From CAZAQV01 sp964487255 (lineage in GTDB: Bacteria; Myxococcota_A; Polyangia; Polyangiales; CAZAQV01): 64,000 nucleotides of DNA. The notes under the pieces were generated by a model, which was given only the letters and a program-made list of their open reading frames with translations, was not told the origin of the DNA and did no database searches. Each line of letters begins with the position of its first letter. The first letter of the stretch is position 1. The stretch lies in the NCBI GenBank assembly GCA_964487255.1, contig CAZAQV010000003.1, positions 62,001-126,000 on the forward strand. Direction: 5' to 3'. Position numbers and translations under genes: made by a program. Shown here piece by piece: positions 7,995 through 16,581 of this stretch.

Positions 7995-9326
7995 TCAGCG
8001 CGTCCCGTACTTGGTCACGGTACTCACACCAAACGAACTGAGTATTTGGCCCGGCGACGTGCCACCGATTTGGACAATAACTGCGTCGTTGTTTACAGCT
8101 TCCTCGCGCCCCGCGTCATCCCGAAGGACCACTTTCCCCTCATCGATGCACACGACGTTCGAAGGCATCAGTGCGCGCACCCGGCCATCCGCAATCACCC
8201 GTGCAATACGCTCCTTGTTCTCGGCACGGCATCGCCCAAATGCAGCGCGTCGGTATGAGATCGAAACCGACTTACACTGCGTCTGCTCTGCCAGCGCAAT
8301 CGCGCACTCCACAGCGCTATTCCCACCGCCAACGACGAGCACATCTTGCCCGCGAAACTCGTCAGGCTCAAGCAGCCGATAGGTGACTTTGGACAAGTTC
8401 TCGCCCGGCACCCCGAGTTTACGAGGCGCCCCTCGGCGACCAAGTGCAAGCACAACGTTTGCGGCTCTCCAACGCTCGCCGTCCTCGGAAACGACCTCCC
8501 AAAGGCCGTTCGACGTACGATCGATCCCGGTCACAAGTACCCCCGTCTGGCTTGGAAGCGGAAAGCGCGCGCCGATCTGCTCCCAAACTTGTACCAACTC
8601 TTCTTTTGACATCCTACGTCGCTTGACCGTTCCATACATTGGAAACTCAAGCCTACCGGTCATGACAACCTTTGCGCGCGGGTAGTGCATGATCGTTCCG
8701 CCGAGCTGCTCGCGCTCCAGAAGCTTCACGTTGAGTCCCGCCATGAGTAGACCGAGTGTCGCCGATATGCCCGCGGGACCCGCCCCAACCACAACGGCAT
8801 CGTAGGCTTGGGCGTCTGTCGCTCTACGCTGGCTCTCCGCAATATAACCAGCGACTTGCGAACCTTGCGCGACCGCGTTGCGAATCAGGCCCATCCCGCC
8901 CAGCTCTCCTACAACGTAGATGCCGGGACGCTCCGTTTCGAACGTTGGGCTAATCGCCGGCAGCTCTACGCCCCGTTTCTTGGACCCAAAGACGAGCTTG
9001 ATGGCCTTCACGGGACAAGCGCGTTCGCATGCACCATGACCCACACACGCCATCGGGCTGGTGAGCCTGGCAACGCCCGCTACCACCGAGAGCACCTCTT
9101 TTTCGGGACAGGCCGACACACACGCACCCGACCCAATGCAACGTGCGGCGTCGATTCGTGGATACATGCTATCTGGAATGCTTTCGCCGAGCGCACGCAA
9201 GTCTTCGAGCGCAGCCGTTGCTTTTGCTTCCTTTTGACTCGAACGGTGCGACCACCAGAGATAAAGAAGCACACTCAACGCGAACAGCGCGAGCGGATAG
9301 GCAATCGTAGGTTCGAGTATCAACAT
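7995..9326 (-). CDS. Membrane-anchored FeS/FAD NAD(P)-dependent oxidoreductase (last gene of cytochrome operon)
   Basis: 443 residues from ATG 9326 (a TTG lies just before it). An N-terminal membrane segment (IAYPLALFALSVLLYLWW) is followed by a ferredoxin-like part with two cluster motifs, CIGSGACVSACP and CVGHGACERACP. In both, the second cysteine of the usual CxxCxxCxxxCP is replaced (Ser, then His). Next comes a two-dinucleotide-binding flavoprotein of the thioredoxin-reductase type: VVVGAGPAGISA for FAD near residue 178, and VLVVGGGNSAVECAIALAEQ for NAD(P) near 325. No thioredoxin-reductase CxxC redox pair is visible. The likely role is electron exchange between NAD(P)H and membrane or periplasmic carriers, on the cytoplasmic side. 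It is the last gene of the seven-gene cytochrome operon, six bases after the beta-barrel gene. Confidence 0.8.
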   Translation of the reverse strand: MLILEPTIAYPLALFALSVLLYLWWSHRSSQKEAKATAALEDLRALGESIPDSMYPRIDAARCIGSGACVSACPEKEVLSVVAGVARLTSPMACVGHGACERACPVKAIKLVFGSKKRGVELPAISPTFETERPGIYVVGELGGMGLIRNAVAQGSQVAGYIAESQRRATDAQAYDAVVVGAGPAGISATLGLLMAGLNVKLLEREQLGGTIMHYPRAKVVMTGRLEFPMYGTVKRRRMSKEELVQVWEQIGARFPLPSQTGVLVTGIDRTSNGLWEVVSEDGERWRAANVVLALGRRGAPRKLGVPGENLSKVTYRLLEPDEFRGQDVLVVGGGNSAVECAIALAEQTQCKSVSISYRRAAFGRCRAENKERIARVIADGRVRALMPSNVVCIDEGKVVLRDDAGREEAVNNDAVIVQIGGTSPGQILSSFGVSTVTKYGTR

Positions 9327-9332
9327 CAATTT

Positions 9333-11024
9333 CTACCAAGTCGGGCGCCACAGAAACGAGATTGTACCGAGAAAAGCTCGCTGATCGCGGCCCACGAACA
9401 AGTATGCATCAGCTAGAACTGCCACCGTAGACGACGCATTCCAGCGCGCACGCATATCGAAACGTTGGTCGAAGCTCGATTCAATGTCCGAGTTGTAGAA
9501 GGTGATTCTCGGGCGATAATCGAGGCCAAGCTCGATGTCGCGGGCCAAGTAGCTCATACCTACGCTGCCAGCTCCGCGCGCGAGAAGCGAACCGTCCGAC
9601 GCCGAGAGACCGGCATTGACGAACAGCGTTCTCGGAACGAGCCCGTAGCGCCCCGTTGCAAAGCCTCGAAACTGGTGGACTGCGCTCGAAAACGTATTGA
9701 TGTAGCTTACACCAAGCGATAGCGAGCCGTTGGGTACACGGTAGAGCGTGCTAAGCGCCCCCAAAAGTCGCGGCTCGTTCACGCCGGTGCATCCTCCTGC
9801 AGCGCCTTGCCCCGCATCGTCACAAAAAAACGAGAGTGGAAGCTGACTGGCGAGCCATTGCGAGCGTTCCGGTCTTCGCACATCCACGCGTCCGCGAAGC
9901 TCAAGGTCACCGAACCGCAGCTGCCCGTCTGCGCCACCGGCTGAAAGCTCCGACGGGCTCGCACCCCACGGGTTGTCGCGGTCGAAAAACGACACCTCAG
10001 CGTACGCACCCGCTCCCCAATCGCTGCCGGTAAGCCGACCACGCGCAGCGATCCGGCGCTCGTCGAGCGCACCCGCGAAATGCGACCCGTAGGTGGTCAC
10101 GGTGAGCGACGGCCGCGTCGGACTTTCGACATCTTGGTAAGAAAACTCGACGCCAAAGCGGCGCGCATCAAATGAAGGCATGGCATCATCGGGCCGTGGC
10201 ACCACACCACCGAAGGCCGCCAATCGCAAGCCTTCGGCGGCTTGCAACTCAACACGCGCGCCATCGAGCATTCCCACCATTGCAGAGGCGTAACGAAGAC
10301 GACCGAACGCGCCGGACACGTCGTCCCCCAGGTAGCTCAGTTGAAGTTGGCGCACAAAGATCGCGGGGCGACTATTGGGATTGTCGGCATTGCTGAATCT
10401 TGAGTCCGAATAGAGTCGCGCGGAAAGGTCAGCCTCGAAGCGGAGGCGATGTGACTCGAACGGGTCGATTCGGGTACGCAGGTCAACCCCACCCACGTAG
10501 CTACCCTTACTCGGATCCCGAAACGCCATGCGCGGAGAAAACCAGGCTCGCGCAACGAGATACGAGCGTTCGTCGCGCGTCGCGATCTGCTCGCCAAGAG
10601 GAACGTAGCGCTCCGGTTTTTCTTGGGTGGCCGGCAGCACTGGCTTCTTCCATTTTCCCCGAAAACTCTCGGAGGATGCCACCTCCGGAATGCCATGGAC
10701 GGGCTTTCGCCCTCTATTTACGCTCACCCTCGCGAAACCACGTTGCCCCCGGCGCAGCTGCACAGATTTAAGCGAGACGGTCGCAAACTTCGATGTCGCC
10801 GACTGCACGCGAACGCGCTGTCGGCCAAACTGCACGCGCACACCTTTTCGAAGCCCTTGGCTCGTACCGGCATCGAGATAGGCAAGTCCCCCCGCAACAT
10901 CGACAACATGCACATTCACTCGGCCTCGCCTCTGCGCTCGCAGCGTACCCGGTGAGATAGCGAGCACGAAGCTCGCCGCAAAAAGCATCCCGAACCAGCG
11001 GAAGGTGCACAAGCGCAAGGTCAC
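9333..11024 (-). CDS. Outer-membrane beta-barrel protein of the multiheme cytochrome operon
   Basis: 563 residues from GTG 11024, which overlaps the stop of the previous gene as GTGA and has GGGAGG about nine bases upstream. A signal peptide (WFGMLFAASFVLAISPGTLRAQ) is followed by a small domain (about 35-100) and then a long run of alternating amphipathic strands with aromatic girdles from about residue 155 to the end. It ends in FLWRPTW; a C-terminal aromatic residue is typical of barrels inserted by Bam. Strand pairs such as HRLRFEADLSARLY and GSLSLGVSYINTF are easy to see. I recognise no named porin family. Its place among multiheme cytochrome genes suggests the barrel of a porin-cytochrome conduit, in analogy to MtrB/PioB or Geobacter OmbB; that role is inferred from context, not from similarity. 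Confidence 0.75.
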   Translation of the reverse strand: MTLRLCTFRWFGMLFAASFVLAISPGTLRAQRRGRVNVHVVDVAGGLAYLDAGTSQGLRKGVRVQFGRQRVRVQSATSKFATVSLKSVQLRRGQRGFARVSVNRGRKPVHGIPEVASSESFRGKWKKPVLPATQEKPERYVPLGEQIATRDERSYLVARAWFSPRMAFRDPSKGSYVGGVDLRTRIDPFESHRLRFEADLSARLYSDSRFSNADNPNSRPAIFVRQLQLSYLGDDVSGAFGRLRYASAMVGMLDGARVELQAAEGLRLAAFGGVVPRPDDAMPSFDARRFGVEFSYQDVESPTRPSLTVTTYGSHFAGALDERRIAARGRLTGSDWGAGAYAEVSFFDRDNPWGASPSELSAGGADGQLRFGDLELRGRVDVRRPERSQWLASQLPLSFFCDDAGQGAAGGCTGVNEPRLLGALSTLYRVPNGSLSLGVSYINTFSSAVHQFRGFATGRYGLVPRTLFVNAGLSASDGSLLARGAGSVGMSYLARDIELGLDYRPRITFYNSDIESSFDQRFDMRARWNASSTVAVLADAYLFVGRDQRAFLGTISFLWRPTW

Positions 11025-11929
11025 AGTCGTCGCCCTCCCGGATGGCACGTCACACAGGCCTGACCGTCAAGAGGGACGGGGGTTTGATGCACCTGTTGGA
11101 TGCGCGCCGGGCTATGCGTATGGCAACCGATACACGAGAGCAGCGCAGGCGCATCAGGCGCTTGGTGACAGCTCGCACAAACGGCGCCGCGATGCGGCCC
11201 AGACTGAACCGGAAAAACACTTTCGTGGTCAAAGGCATCTAGCAGCGGTGAGCCAACACTGCCCACCGCCGATGCGGAGACAATCGCAGGGCTCCAACCA
11301 ACGGCGCTGTGGCACTCTGCGCAATTTGTGGAAAACGCAGGCGTAGACGCACTGCCCTGGTGACGGGGAATCAGATCCGGACGGAGGTAATCGTTCGAGT
11401 GACAAGCGTAACAGTCCGCGGGCACATGGCTAAAGGAACGCGAGGTGGTCCGCACGTGGCATTCAGAGCAATCGGCGAGCACGTGCATTCCCGTGAGCGG
11501 AAGCTGCGTCCCTCGGTGGATGTCGACCGCATCCAAAAGACGAAAATCACGCGCATTGTGGCAACTGTCGCAAAATGCGCCCAAACGCCCTTGATGAATA
11601 TCGTCGTGGCAGCTTTTGCACATGCGCCGCACCTGCACGCCGGGCTCGTGACAGTCGGCGCAACCGACTTTCGAATGCTCACCGGTAAGTGGAAAGCCGG
11701 TCTTCGCATGATCGAACCCACCTTCCACTCCAACTTCGGACGACGTCTTCCAGCCCGAAGTGGTGTGGCAGTTGGCGCAGTCGACTCGCTCGGCAATGGA
11801 GCCCCCGTGTGGGTGCGATTCATCTTCCTCGTTGTTGTCCTTGCGCAGCGTTTTTCCACCACACGAAACCGAAAGCAGGAGCAGCCCCAGCCAGCTCCAA
11901 CAACTCGTCTTCGTGAGACGCACAACCAC
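11021..11929 (-). CDS. Ten-CXXCH multiheme c-type cytochrome, probable lipoprotein
   Basis: 302 residues from GTG 11929, which shares one base with the stop of the upstream gene; GTG 11923 is an alternative. The signal (WSWLGLLLLSVSCGG) ends in a probable lipobox Cys. I count ten CXXCH heme-binding motifs (CANCH, CADCH, CKSCH, CDSCH, CSECH, CYACH, CAECH, CASCH, CIGCH, CVTCH), with additional His in FPLTGEH- and LPLTGMH-type segments that would serve as distal ligands. The spacing is that of the cytochrome c3/doubled CXXCH families rather than of a catalytic enzyme such as a nitrite reductase. Lying between the 23-heme gene and the beta-barrel gene, both with overlapping codons, it is likely the subunit inserted in or docked on the barrel. 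Confidence 0.88.
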   Translation of the reverse strand: MVVRLTKTSCWSWLGLLLLSVSCGGKTLRKDNNEEDESHPHGGSIAERVDCANCHTTSGWKTSSEVGVEGGFDHAKTGFPLTGEHSKVGCADCHEPGVQVRRMCKSCHDDIHQGRLGAFCDSCHNARDFRLLDAVDIHRGTQLPLTGMHVLADCSECHVRTTSRSFSHVPADCYACHSNDYLRPDLIPRHQGSASTPAFSTNCAECHSAVGWSPAIVSASAVGSVGSPLLDAFDHESVFPVQSGPHRGAVCASCHQAPDAPALLSCIGCHTHSPARIQQVHQTPVPLDGQACVTCHPGGRRL

Positions 11930-13764
11930 TACCGCTTCTCCTTCGGGTCGACGTGAGGGTTGGCGTGACAGTCCGCGCATTGGTCATACCCCAAACGCCA
12001 GCGCTCAGTCTCTGAACCGTCTTTGAGTTTTTCAACGCGGTGACACGAGTTGCACTCAAGGGGAGCATGCTCGCCGTCTAGCGCGAAGCCCGTCTGTTGC
12101 TCATGTGGAAAGTTGATCACCACAAACCCATCGGGCGTGTGGCATGAATCACATTGCTTTTGGGGTGGCGTCAGCACGAACTGACCGGCATGAACGTCCT
12201 GGTGGCAGCCGGCACATTCGCGCGGTAAGCCACGGTAACTCGCGCCTTTCCCCCGCTTTCGATCCTCGTCGGTCGGCGAGTGACACGCATCGCACGATGC
12301 CTGAAGATGCGCACCTGTAAGCGGCCAGATACTATGATCGATGTTTGGTTGTGCAAACCCAACGGTGCTGTGGCAGCTTGCGCAGCCTCCAGCTCTCATT
12401 TCTTTCTCGAACTGGTTTCCGTGCGGATTCTCGTGGCAGTCTGCGCACTCTTGTTTGCGCACCCGAAAGTCGTGACGCGGCCTCGCTTGGCTATGACAGC
12501 CCAGACAAGGCACAGACTGATGCATGCCGTCGAGCGGAAAGCTCGTCTGCGCATGAAGTTCGACACCAAATGAAGCGGGCCGAAACGCTCGTTCAGAGTG
12601 GCACGTCGCGCAATCGTTCTCAATCTTGGTTTCCGGCTTCTGAATGAATGCCCAATTGTGTGGATCATCATGACAGCTTTGGCATTCGTCGTACTCAAGC
12701 CCGCGAAAGCGCTTGTTCCGAGGAAGTTTCGGCAGGTGACACTTGACGCACTCGACCTCCGCGTGCGCGCCGACGAGCGGAAAATCGGTACGGTTGTGCA
12801 CGCGGTAGCCGAGGCGTGAAGGCAATCCGAGCCATGTCATCGAGCTGTGGCAGTCTTCACACTGTCGACCAAACGGCGCTTCATGCACCGGTTTGTGACA
12901 GCTGACGCACGCGCTGCCCTTGGGTGGCGCAACGTCTAACCGGGAGGTGTGACATGACGCGCAGCTGACCGACTTATGACCACCCTTGAGTGCCACTCCA
13001 GGGTGGCGACGACGAATTTTCGCAAAGTTGTTGAACCCCGTCTCGACATGGCAGCTCGCGCATCGCCGCTTGGCAAAGCGTCCATCGTGCTCGTCCTTAT
13101 GACAAACGATGCAATCGCCAAACAAGATCCCTTTGTAGGCCGGCGGATCACCGTGACACTTTGCGCACTCTTGCCCCTGGTGCTTTCCGACCAGCGGAAA
13201 GCGGGTCTTGTCGTGGTCGAAGTTACTGCTGCCGATGCGCACGCTTTTCCAACCGGTTTCGCTGTGACAGGTTGCGCACGCTTTTCCAAAGCGCCCTTCG
13301 TGGCTGTCTTCGTGACACGAGCCGCACTGGTTTTGCAGCCCCAAAAACGAGCCGTCTTTTCGTTTGTGGCACGAGGCGCACTTTTCCTCCTTGTGTTTGC
13401 CACGGAGGGCCCAACCCGTCAGCGAGTGGTTGAGCTTCTCTTTTTTGCCACCGGGCCAACGAATCAGATCCGCGCCGCGACCAAGATGTTCGCCGTGACA
13501 GTCGCTGCAGCTCTGGCCCCGATATTGAAGACCATGAAGCCCCTTGCCCGCGCGGTAACGAGCTGCCAATTCGGTGTGACAGTTCAAACATAGATCGTTG
13601 CCGATGCGTTTTCCCTCAGCGTGGCACTTGCCACAGTTGGCGTCCCCTTCCCACTTCTTGTGGTCATTGGACAACGATCCAGGGGAGAAAAGCTGCGCGT
13701 GAGCAGTACCAATCGGCAGTATCGCGCTGACGAACAGCACGACCGCCGAGAGGACCGTTCTCAC
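11929..13764 (-). CDS. 23-CXXCH periplasmic multiheme cytochrome (cytochrome c3-like)
   Basis: 611 residues from GTG 13764. The start overlaps the stop of the membrane cytochrome gene (GTGA) and has GGGAGG just upstream; the frame is open further upstream but antisense-free coding there belongs to the other gene. A cleavable signal peptide (VLFVSAILPIGTAHA, then QLFSP) directs it to the periplasm. I count 23 CXXCH motifs, from CGKCH near residue 40 to CADCH near 600. Repeating phrases such as TRFPLVGKH, TDFPLVGAH, TSFPLDGMH and TGFALDGEH each place an extra His ahead of a heme motif. The product is a heme wire with no recognisable catalytic centre. In the operon it would link the inner-membrane b-type cytochrome to the outer-membrane complex. 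Heme count is by eye. Confidence 0.9.
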   Translation of the reverse strand: MRTVLSAVVLFVSAILPIGTAHAQLFSPGSLSNDHKKWEGDANCGKCHAEGKRIGNDLCLNCHTELAARYRAGKGLHGLQYRGQSCSDCHGEHLGRGADLIRWPGGKKEKLNHSLTGWALRGKHKEEKCASCHKRKDGSFLGLQNQCGSCHEDSHEGRFGKACATCHSETGWKSVRIGSSNFDHDKTRFPLVGKHQGQECAKCHGDPPAYKGILFGDCIVCHKDEHDGRFAKRRCASCHVETGFNNFAKIRRRHPGVALKGGHKSVSCASCHTSRLDVAPPKGSACVSCHKPVHEAPFGRQCEDCHSSMTWLGLPSRLGYRVHNRTDFPLVGAHAEVECVKCHLPKLPRNKRFRGLEYDECQSCHDDPHNWAFIQKPETKIENDCATCHSERAFRPASFGVELHAQTSFPLDGMHQSVPCLGCHSQARPRHDFRVRKQECADCHENPHGNQFEKEMRAGGCASCHSTVGFAQPNIDHSIWPLTGAHLQASCDACHSPTDEDRKRGKGASYRGLPRECAGCHQDVHAGQFVLTPPQKQCDSCHTPDGFVVINFPHEQQTGFALDGEHAPLECNSCHRVEKLKDGSETERWRLGYDQCADCHANPHVDPKEKR

Positions 13765-14657
13765 GCATCCTCCCAAATCCACCGATACCCGTAGTACCAA
13801 GCCACACCGATATGGACGACGACGGAAACGACCATCACGATCGCAAAAAACCGATGTATGTTTCGCCACCCGCGAAGCACCATCGACGCCGCATACGCGC
13901 GCGCATCGAGTGAGACGAGGTCCGCGAGTTCCTGCTGGACGCGACGGTAATCGTCGGCGAACCACCCAATGAACTGACTGGGCACCGGTGTCTGCGCAAA
14001 AGCGCGACGAACGGCTAGCCGACGCCGTCGTGCTTCACGTAGCCAGAGAGGAACGCGCAACAGCGTTCCCGCAACGGACATACTCTTGTCGACGACGGTC
14101 ACGGGGTTTGCCTGAAGCCCACGTTGAATACGCTCGAAAGCCTCAGGAATCTCTCTCTTTAACCACATTAGAAAATCTGCTCGAAGCTGGGGATCGGCGC
14201 GCGGTTGAAGTGAAACCAGGTATCGCCCGATGAGCCCCGATAGGACTACGAGCAGAAGCGCAACAGCCGTAATGGTCGCCAGCAGATTGCGCAGCTGAAA
14301 CGCAGAGTGAAAGAGGATCATGAGCGATCCACTGAGGCCCGTTAGGACGTGAAGGTCGAGCCAAAGGCGCATAGGACCGAGCGGCCACGACGCCAGCTTG
14401 CGACGAACGACATAGAGCAGGTTCGTCATGATGAGCGCAGTTCCGACAAAGCCATAGCCGTGACCGAGAAAACCGCTGGGTGAGAGGAGGTCGTAGCCCG
14501 GGTGCCCAAAGCGTTGCTCGAGAGGAGTGAGATAAAATCGCCAACCCTGCCACGTCATCAAGGCAAACAACGCGCACAACGTGATAATGGTCAGTACAGG
14601 TCCCACGTTTGAATGAGGAAGTTTCGCTACACGCGTCGTTGGGACTTCATTAATCAT
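13761..14657 (-). CDS. Inner-membrane b-type cytochrome-like protein of the multiheme operon
   Basis: 298 residues with about five membrane segments: VLTIITLCALFALMTW, FVGTALIMTNLLYVV, LDLHVLTGLSGSLMILFHSAF, LLATITAVALLLVVLSGLIGRYL, and IHRFFAIVMVVSVVVHIGVAWYY. His residues sit within or at the ends of these (DLH, FHSAF, IHRFF, VVHIG), as expected for a diheme b561-like four-helix core. A cytoplasmic or periplasmic loop of about 90 residues (175-265) rich in Arg and Glu lies between helices four and five. The likely role is quinol oxidation or quinone reduction coupled to the periplasmic hemes. The gene ends with a four-base overlap into the 23-heme cytochrome gene and starts 29 bases after the tri-heme-repeat cytochrome gene. 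Confidence 0.75.
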   Translation of the reverse strand: MINEVPTTRVAKLPHSNVGPVLTIITLCALFALMTWQGWRFYLTPLEQRFGHPGYDLLSPSGFLGHGYGFVGTALIMTNLLYVVRRKLASWPLGPMRLWLDLHVLTGLSGSLMILFHSAFQLRNLLATITAVALLLVVLSGLIGRYLVSLQPRADPQLRADFLMWLKREIPEAFERIQRGLQANPVTVVDKSMSVAGTLLRVPLWLREARRRRLAVRRAFAQTPVPSQFIGWFADDYRRVQQELADLVSLDARAYAASMVLRGWRNIHRFFAIVMVVSVVVHIGVAWYYGYRWIWEDA

Positions 14658-14685
14658 GCTCTAGAACACGGTTTGCCGGAGAATA

Positions 14686-16488
14686 TCAGTTGCGACCGTC
14701 AGGGTGGCAATCGAGGCAAAAGTTCTGTGTGCCGTCGTCTCGGTAGCCGCTCACCTCCGCGTGCTTGTTGGCCATTCGAGATCGCGTGTGCGCCTGAGTA
14801 TGGCACCCGATGCAATCAGTGTTCATCCCATCAACGCTACTGCCGAGGTTACTATTGTGACATTGCGTGCATGCGTAATTGTGCGGGTCTCGCAAGGGGA
14901 AACGATCCGTTGGGTGTCCCTGAGCGGGGACCCAGCCCTCATCGGTGTGACAACCCGCGCAATCTTGGCCGAAGGCACTATGTCCGCTTACTGAACTATT
15001 CGCGCGCGTGTGATCGGAAGCATGACATGCAACGCATTGGTTTGGCGTGTCGCCTGGGCCAAATCCGGTCGTATGGCAGTCCGTACACAAGATCATTGCA
15101 TGTCGATTGTTTAGTGGAAAGCGATCCTGGGGATGGACTCCGCGCGCCGCGGGACGCCAAGCGTCACCCGGTTCATGACAATCTTCGCAAGCATTTCCGA
15201 ACGAACGATGTCCGGAAACAAGTGTATTTGCGCCGTCAAGCTGATGCGCATGACAGGAGACACACGCTGGAGAGGTCTGTCCCGGACCAAAACCGTTGAC
15301 GTGACATGTCGCGCACGCCGTTCGCCCATGCGCGCCTAGAAGTGGAAAGCGATCGAGAGGATGCCCCAAAGAAGGGAGCCACCCGAGATCCGAGTGACAC
15401 GTCGTGCACTCGTCTTTGAACGCACTGTGTCCCCCGACATTCGCATCCGCGAACATCTTGTCTTCGTCGTGGCATGCCGAGCACTGATTCGGGGTATCTC
15501 CGGGGCCGAAACCAATCACGTGGCAGTCGATACAGTCGATCAGTCCGTGCGTTCCGTTCAACGGAAAACGGTCCACCGGGTGGGCCATGGTCACAGCTGG
15601 CGTCCAGCCCAGGTCCGAGTGGCAAGCACTGCATTCCGCCCCAAACGACACGTGGTTGATGACCGAGGCATCGGCTATCTCCTTGTCGCCGGCATGACAC
15701 GCAATACATTCGGCCGAGGTCTCGCCTGGTCCAAATCCGTTGGTGTGACAGTCTGTGCACGAAGCCATCTCGTGTCTACCCCGCAGCGGAAAACGCTCGC
15801 GAGGATGACCATCTTCGGCGGGCGACCAGGCGAAAATGGTGTGACACGTCATGCACCTGTTGCCAAATGCACCGTGCCCGCCAACGCTACCGTCACCAAA
15901 CGCTTTGTCCTCGGCGTGACAGCTGATGCATTCATTGGGTGTGTCTCCGGGACCGTAGCCGCTCGTATGACATGTCGCACAAGCGACGCCGGCGTGACCA
16001 CCCATAAGCGGGAAACGGTCCTGTGGATGCCCATCGTTCGCCGGTTTCCAGGCCACAATCGTGTGACAGGACTGACAAGTGTCGGGGAAGCTCCCATGGT
16101 CGGCCACGTTCTGGTCCCCACTCGCCTTGTCGTCGGCGTGACAAGCAATGCACTGATTTGGCGTGTCGTCGGGGCCGTAGCCGGTTGTGTGGCAAGTCGC
16201 GCACTCGACATTGCCGTGACCACCCGAAAGTGGGAATCGATCAACAGGATGGCTGATACCGCCACCTTCGGAAGGTTTCCACACGCGCGTGTTGTGACAG
16301 CCCTCGCACGTCGTTGGATAGACATCGACGTGCACGGGGTCGACGGCTGCATCGTAATCATCCTGGTGACAGGTAACGCAGGCGGTTCCACTCGCACGTA
16401 CCCCCGTGTGGTCAAAGTCTCGCTCGCAGCCGAAAAGCAATCCCATGGCGGACCAGGTGAACACCCAGATCCACGCCTGCACGAGCAT
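14686..16488 (-). CDS. 23-CXXCH cytochrome lipoprotein made of seven tandem tri-heme repeats
   Basis: I start at ATG 16488, giving a signal of about 20 residues that ends in MGLLFGC, a lipobox; an in-frame GTG at 16542 would add 18 residues. Two CXXCH motifs (CVTCH, CEGCH) precede seven tandem units of about 72 residues. Each unit runs HPxDRFPLxGxH, CxTCHTxGxGPGDTPNxC, xxCH, a short Asp/Ala spacer, HxxF, CxxCH and a Trp-Pro. Every unit carries three CXXCH, the last one degenerate in spacing, for 23 in total. Extra conserved His (in HP, GxH and HxxF) supply the distal ligands. This regular build suggests a rod-like heme wire anchored by lipid, possibly on the cell surface. It is 94 bases after the DUF2271 gene with the chosen start. 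Confidence 0.88.
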   Translation of the reverse strand: MLVQAWIWVFTWSAMGLLFGCERDFDHTGVRASGTACVTCHQDDYDAAVDPVHVDVYPTTCEGCHNTRVWKPSEGGGISHPVDRFPLSGGHGNVECATCHTTGYGPDDTPNQCIACHADDKASGDQNVADHGSFPDTCQSCHTIVAWKPANDGHPQDRFPLMGGHAGVACATCHTSGYGPGDTPNECISCHAEDKAFGDGSVGGHGAFGNRCMTCHTIFAWSPAEDGHPRERFPLRGRHEMASCTDCHTNGFGPGETSAECIACHAGDKEIADASVINHVSFGAECSACHSDLGWTPAVTMAHPVDRFPLNGTHGLIDCIDCHVIGFGPGDTPNQCSACHDEDKMFADANVGGHSAFKDECTTCHSDLGWLPSLGHPLDRFPLLGAHGRTACATCHVNGFGPGQTSPACVSCHAHQLDGANTLVSGHRSFGNACEDCHEPGDAWRPAARGVHPQDRFPLNNRHAMILCTDCHTTGFGPGDTPNQCVACHASDHTRANSSVSGHSAFGQDCAGCHTDEGWVPAQGHPTDRFPLRDPHNYACTQCHNSNLGSSVDGMNTDCIGCHTQAHTRSRMANKHAEVSGYRDDGTQNFCLDCHPDGRN

Positions 16489-16581
16489 TAACGCACTCGC
16501 GCATGTACAAGAACCAAATTGCCAAACGGATGCTGCCTGCACTCGTCCGTGTTGAACATGGAAGTCATCTTCGATGCCTCT

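Noticed and set aside
14700..16300. Periodic pattern about 215 bases long considered as a CRISPR array or satellite repeat
   Set aside because: The period is the coding of the tri-heme protein repeat; spacing and similarity are at the protein level, without identical direct repeats and spacers.
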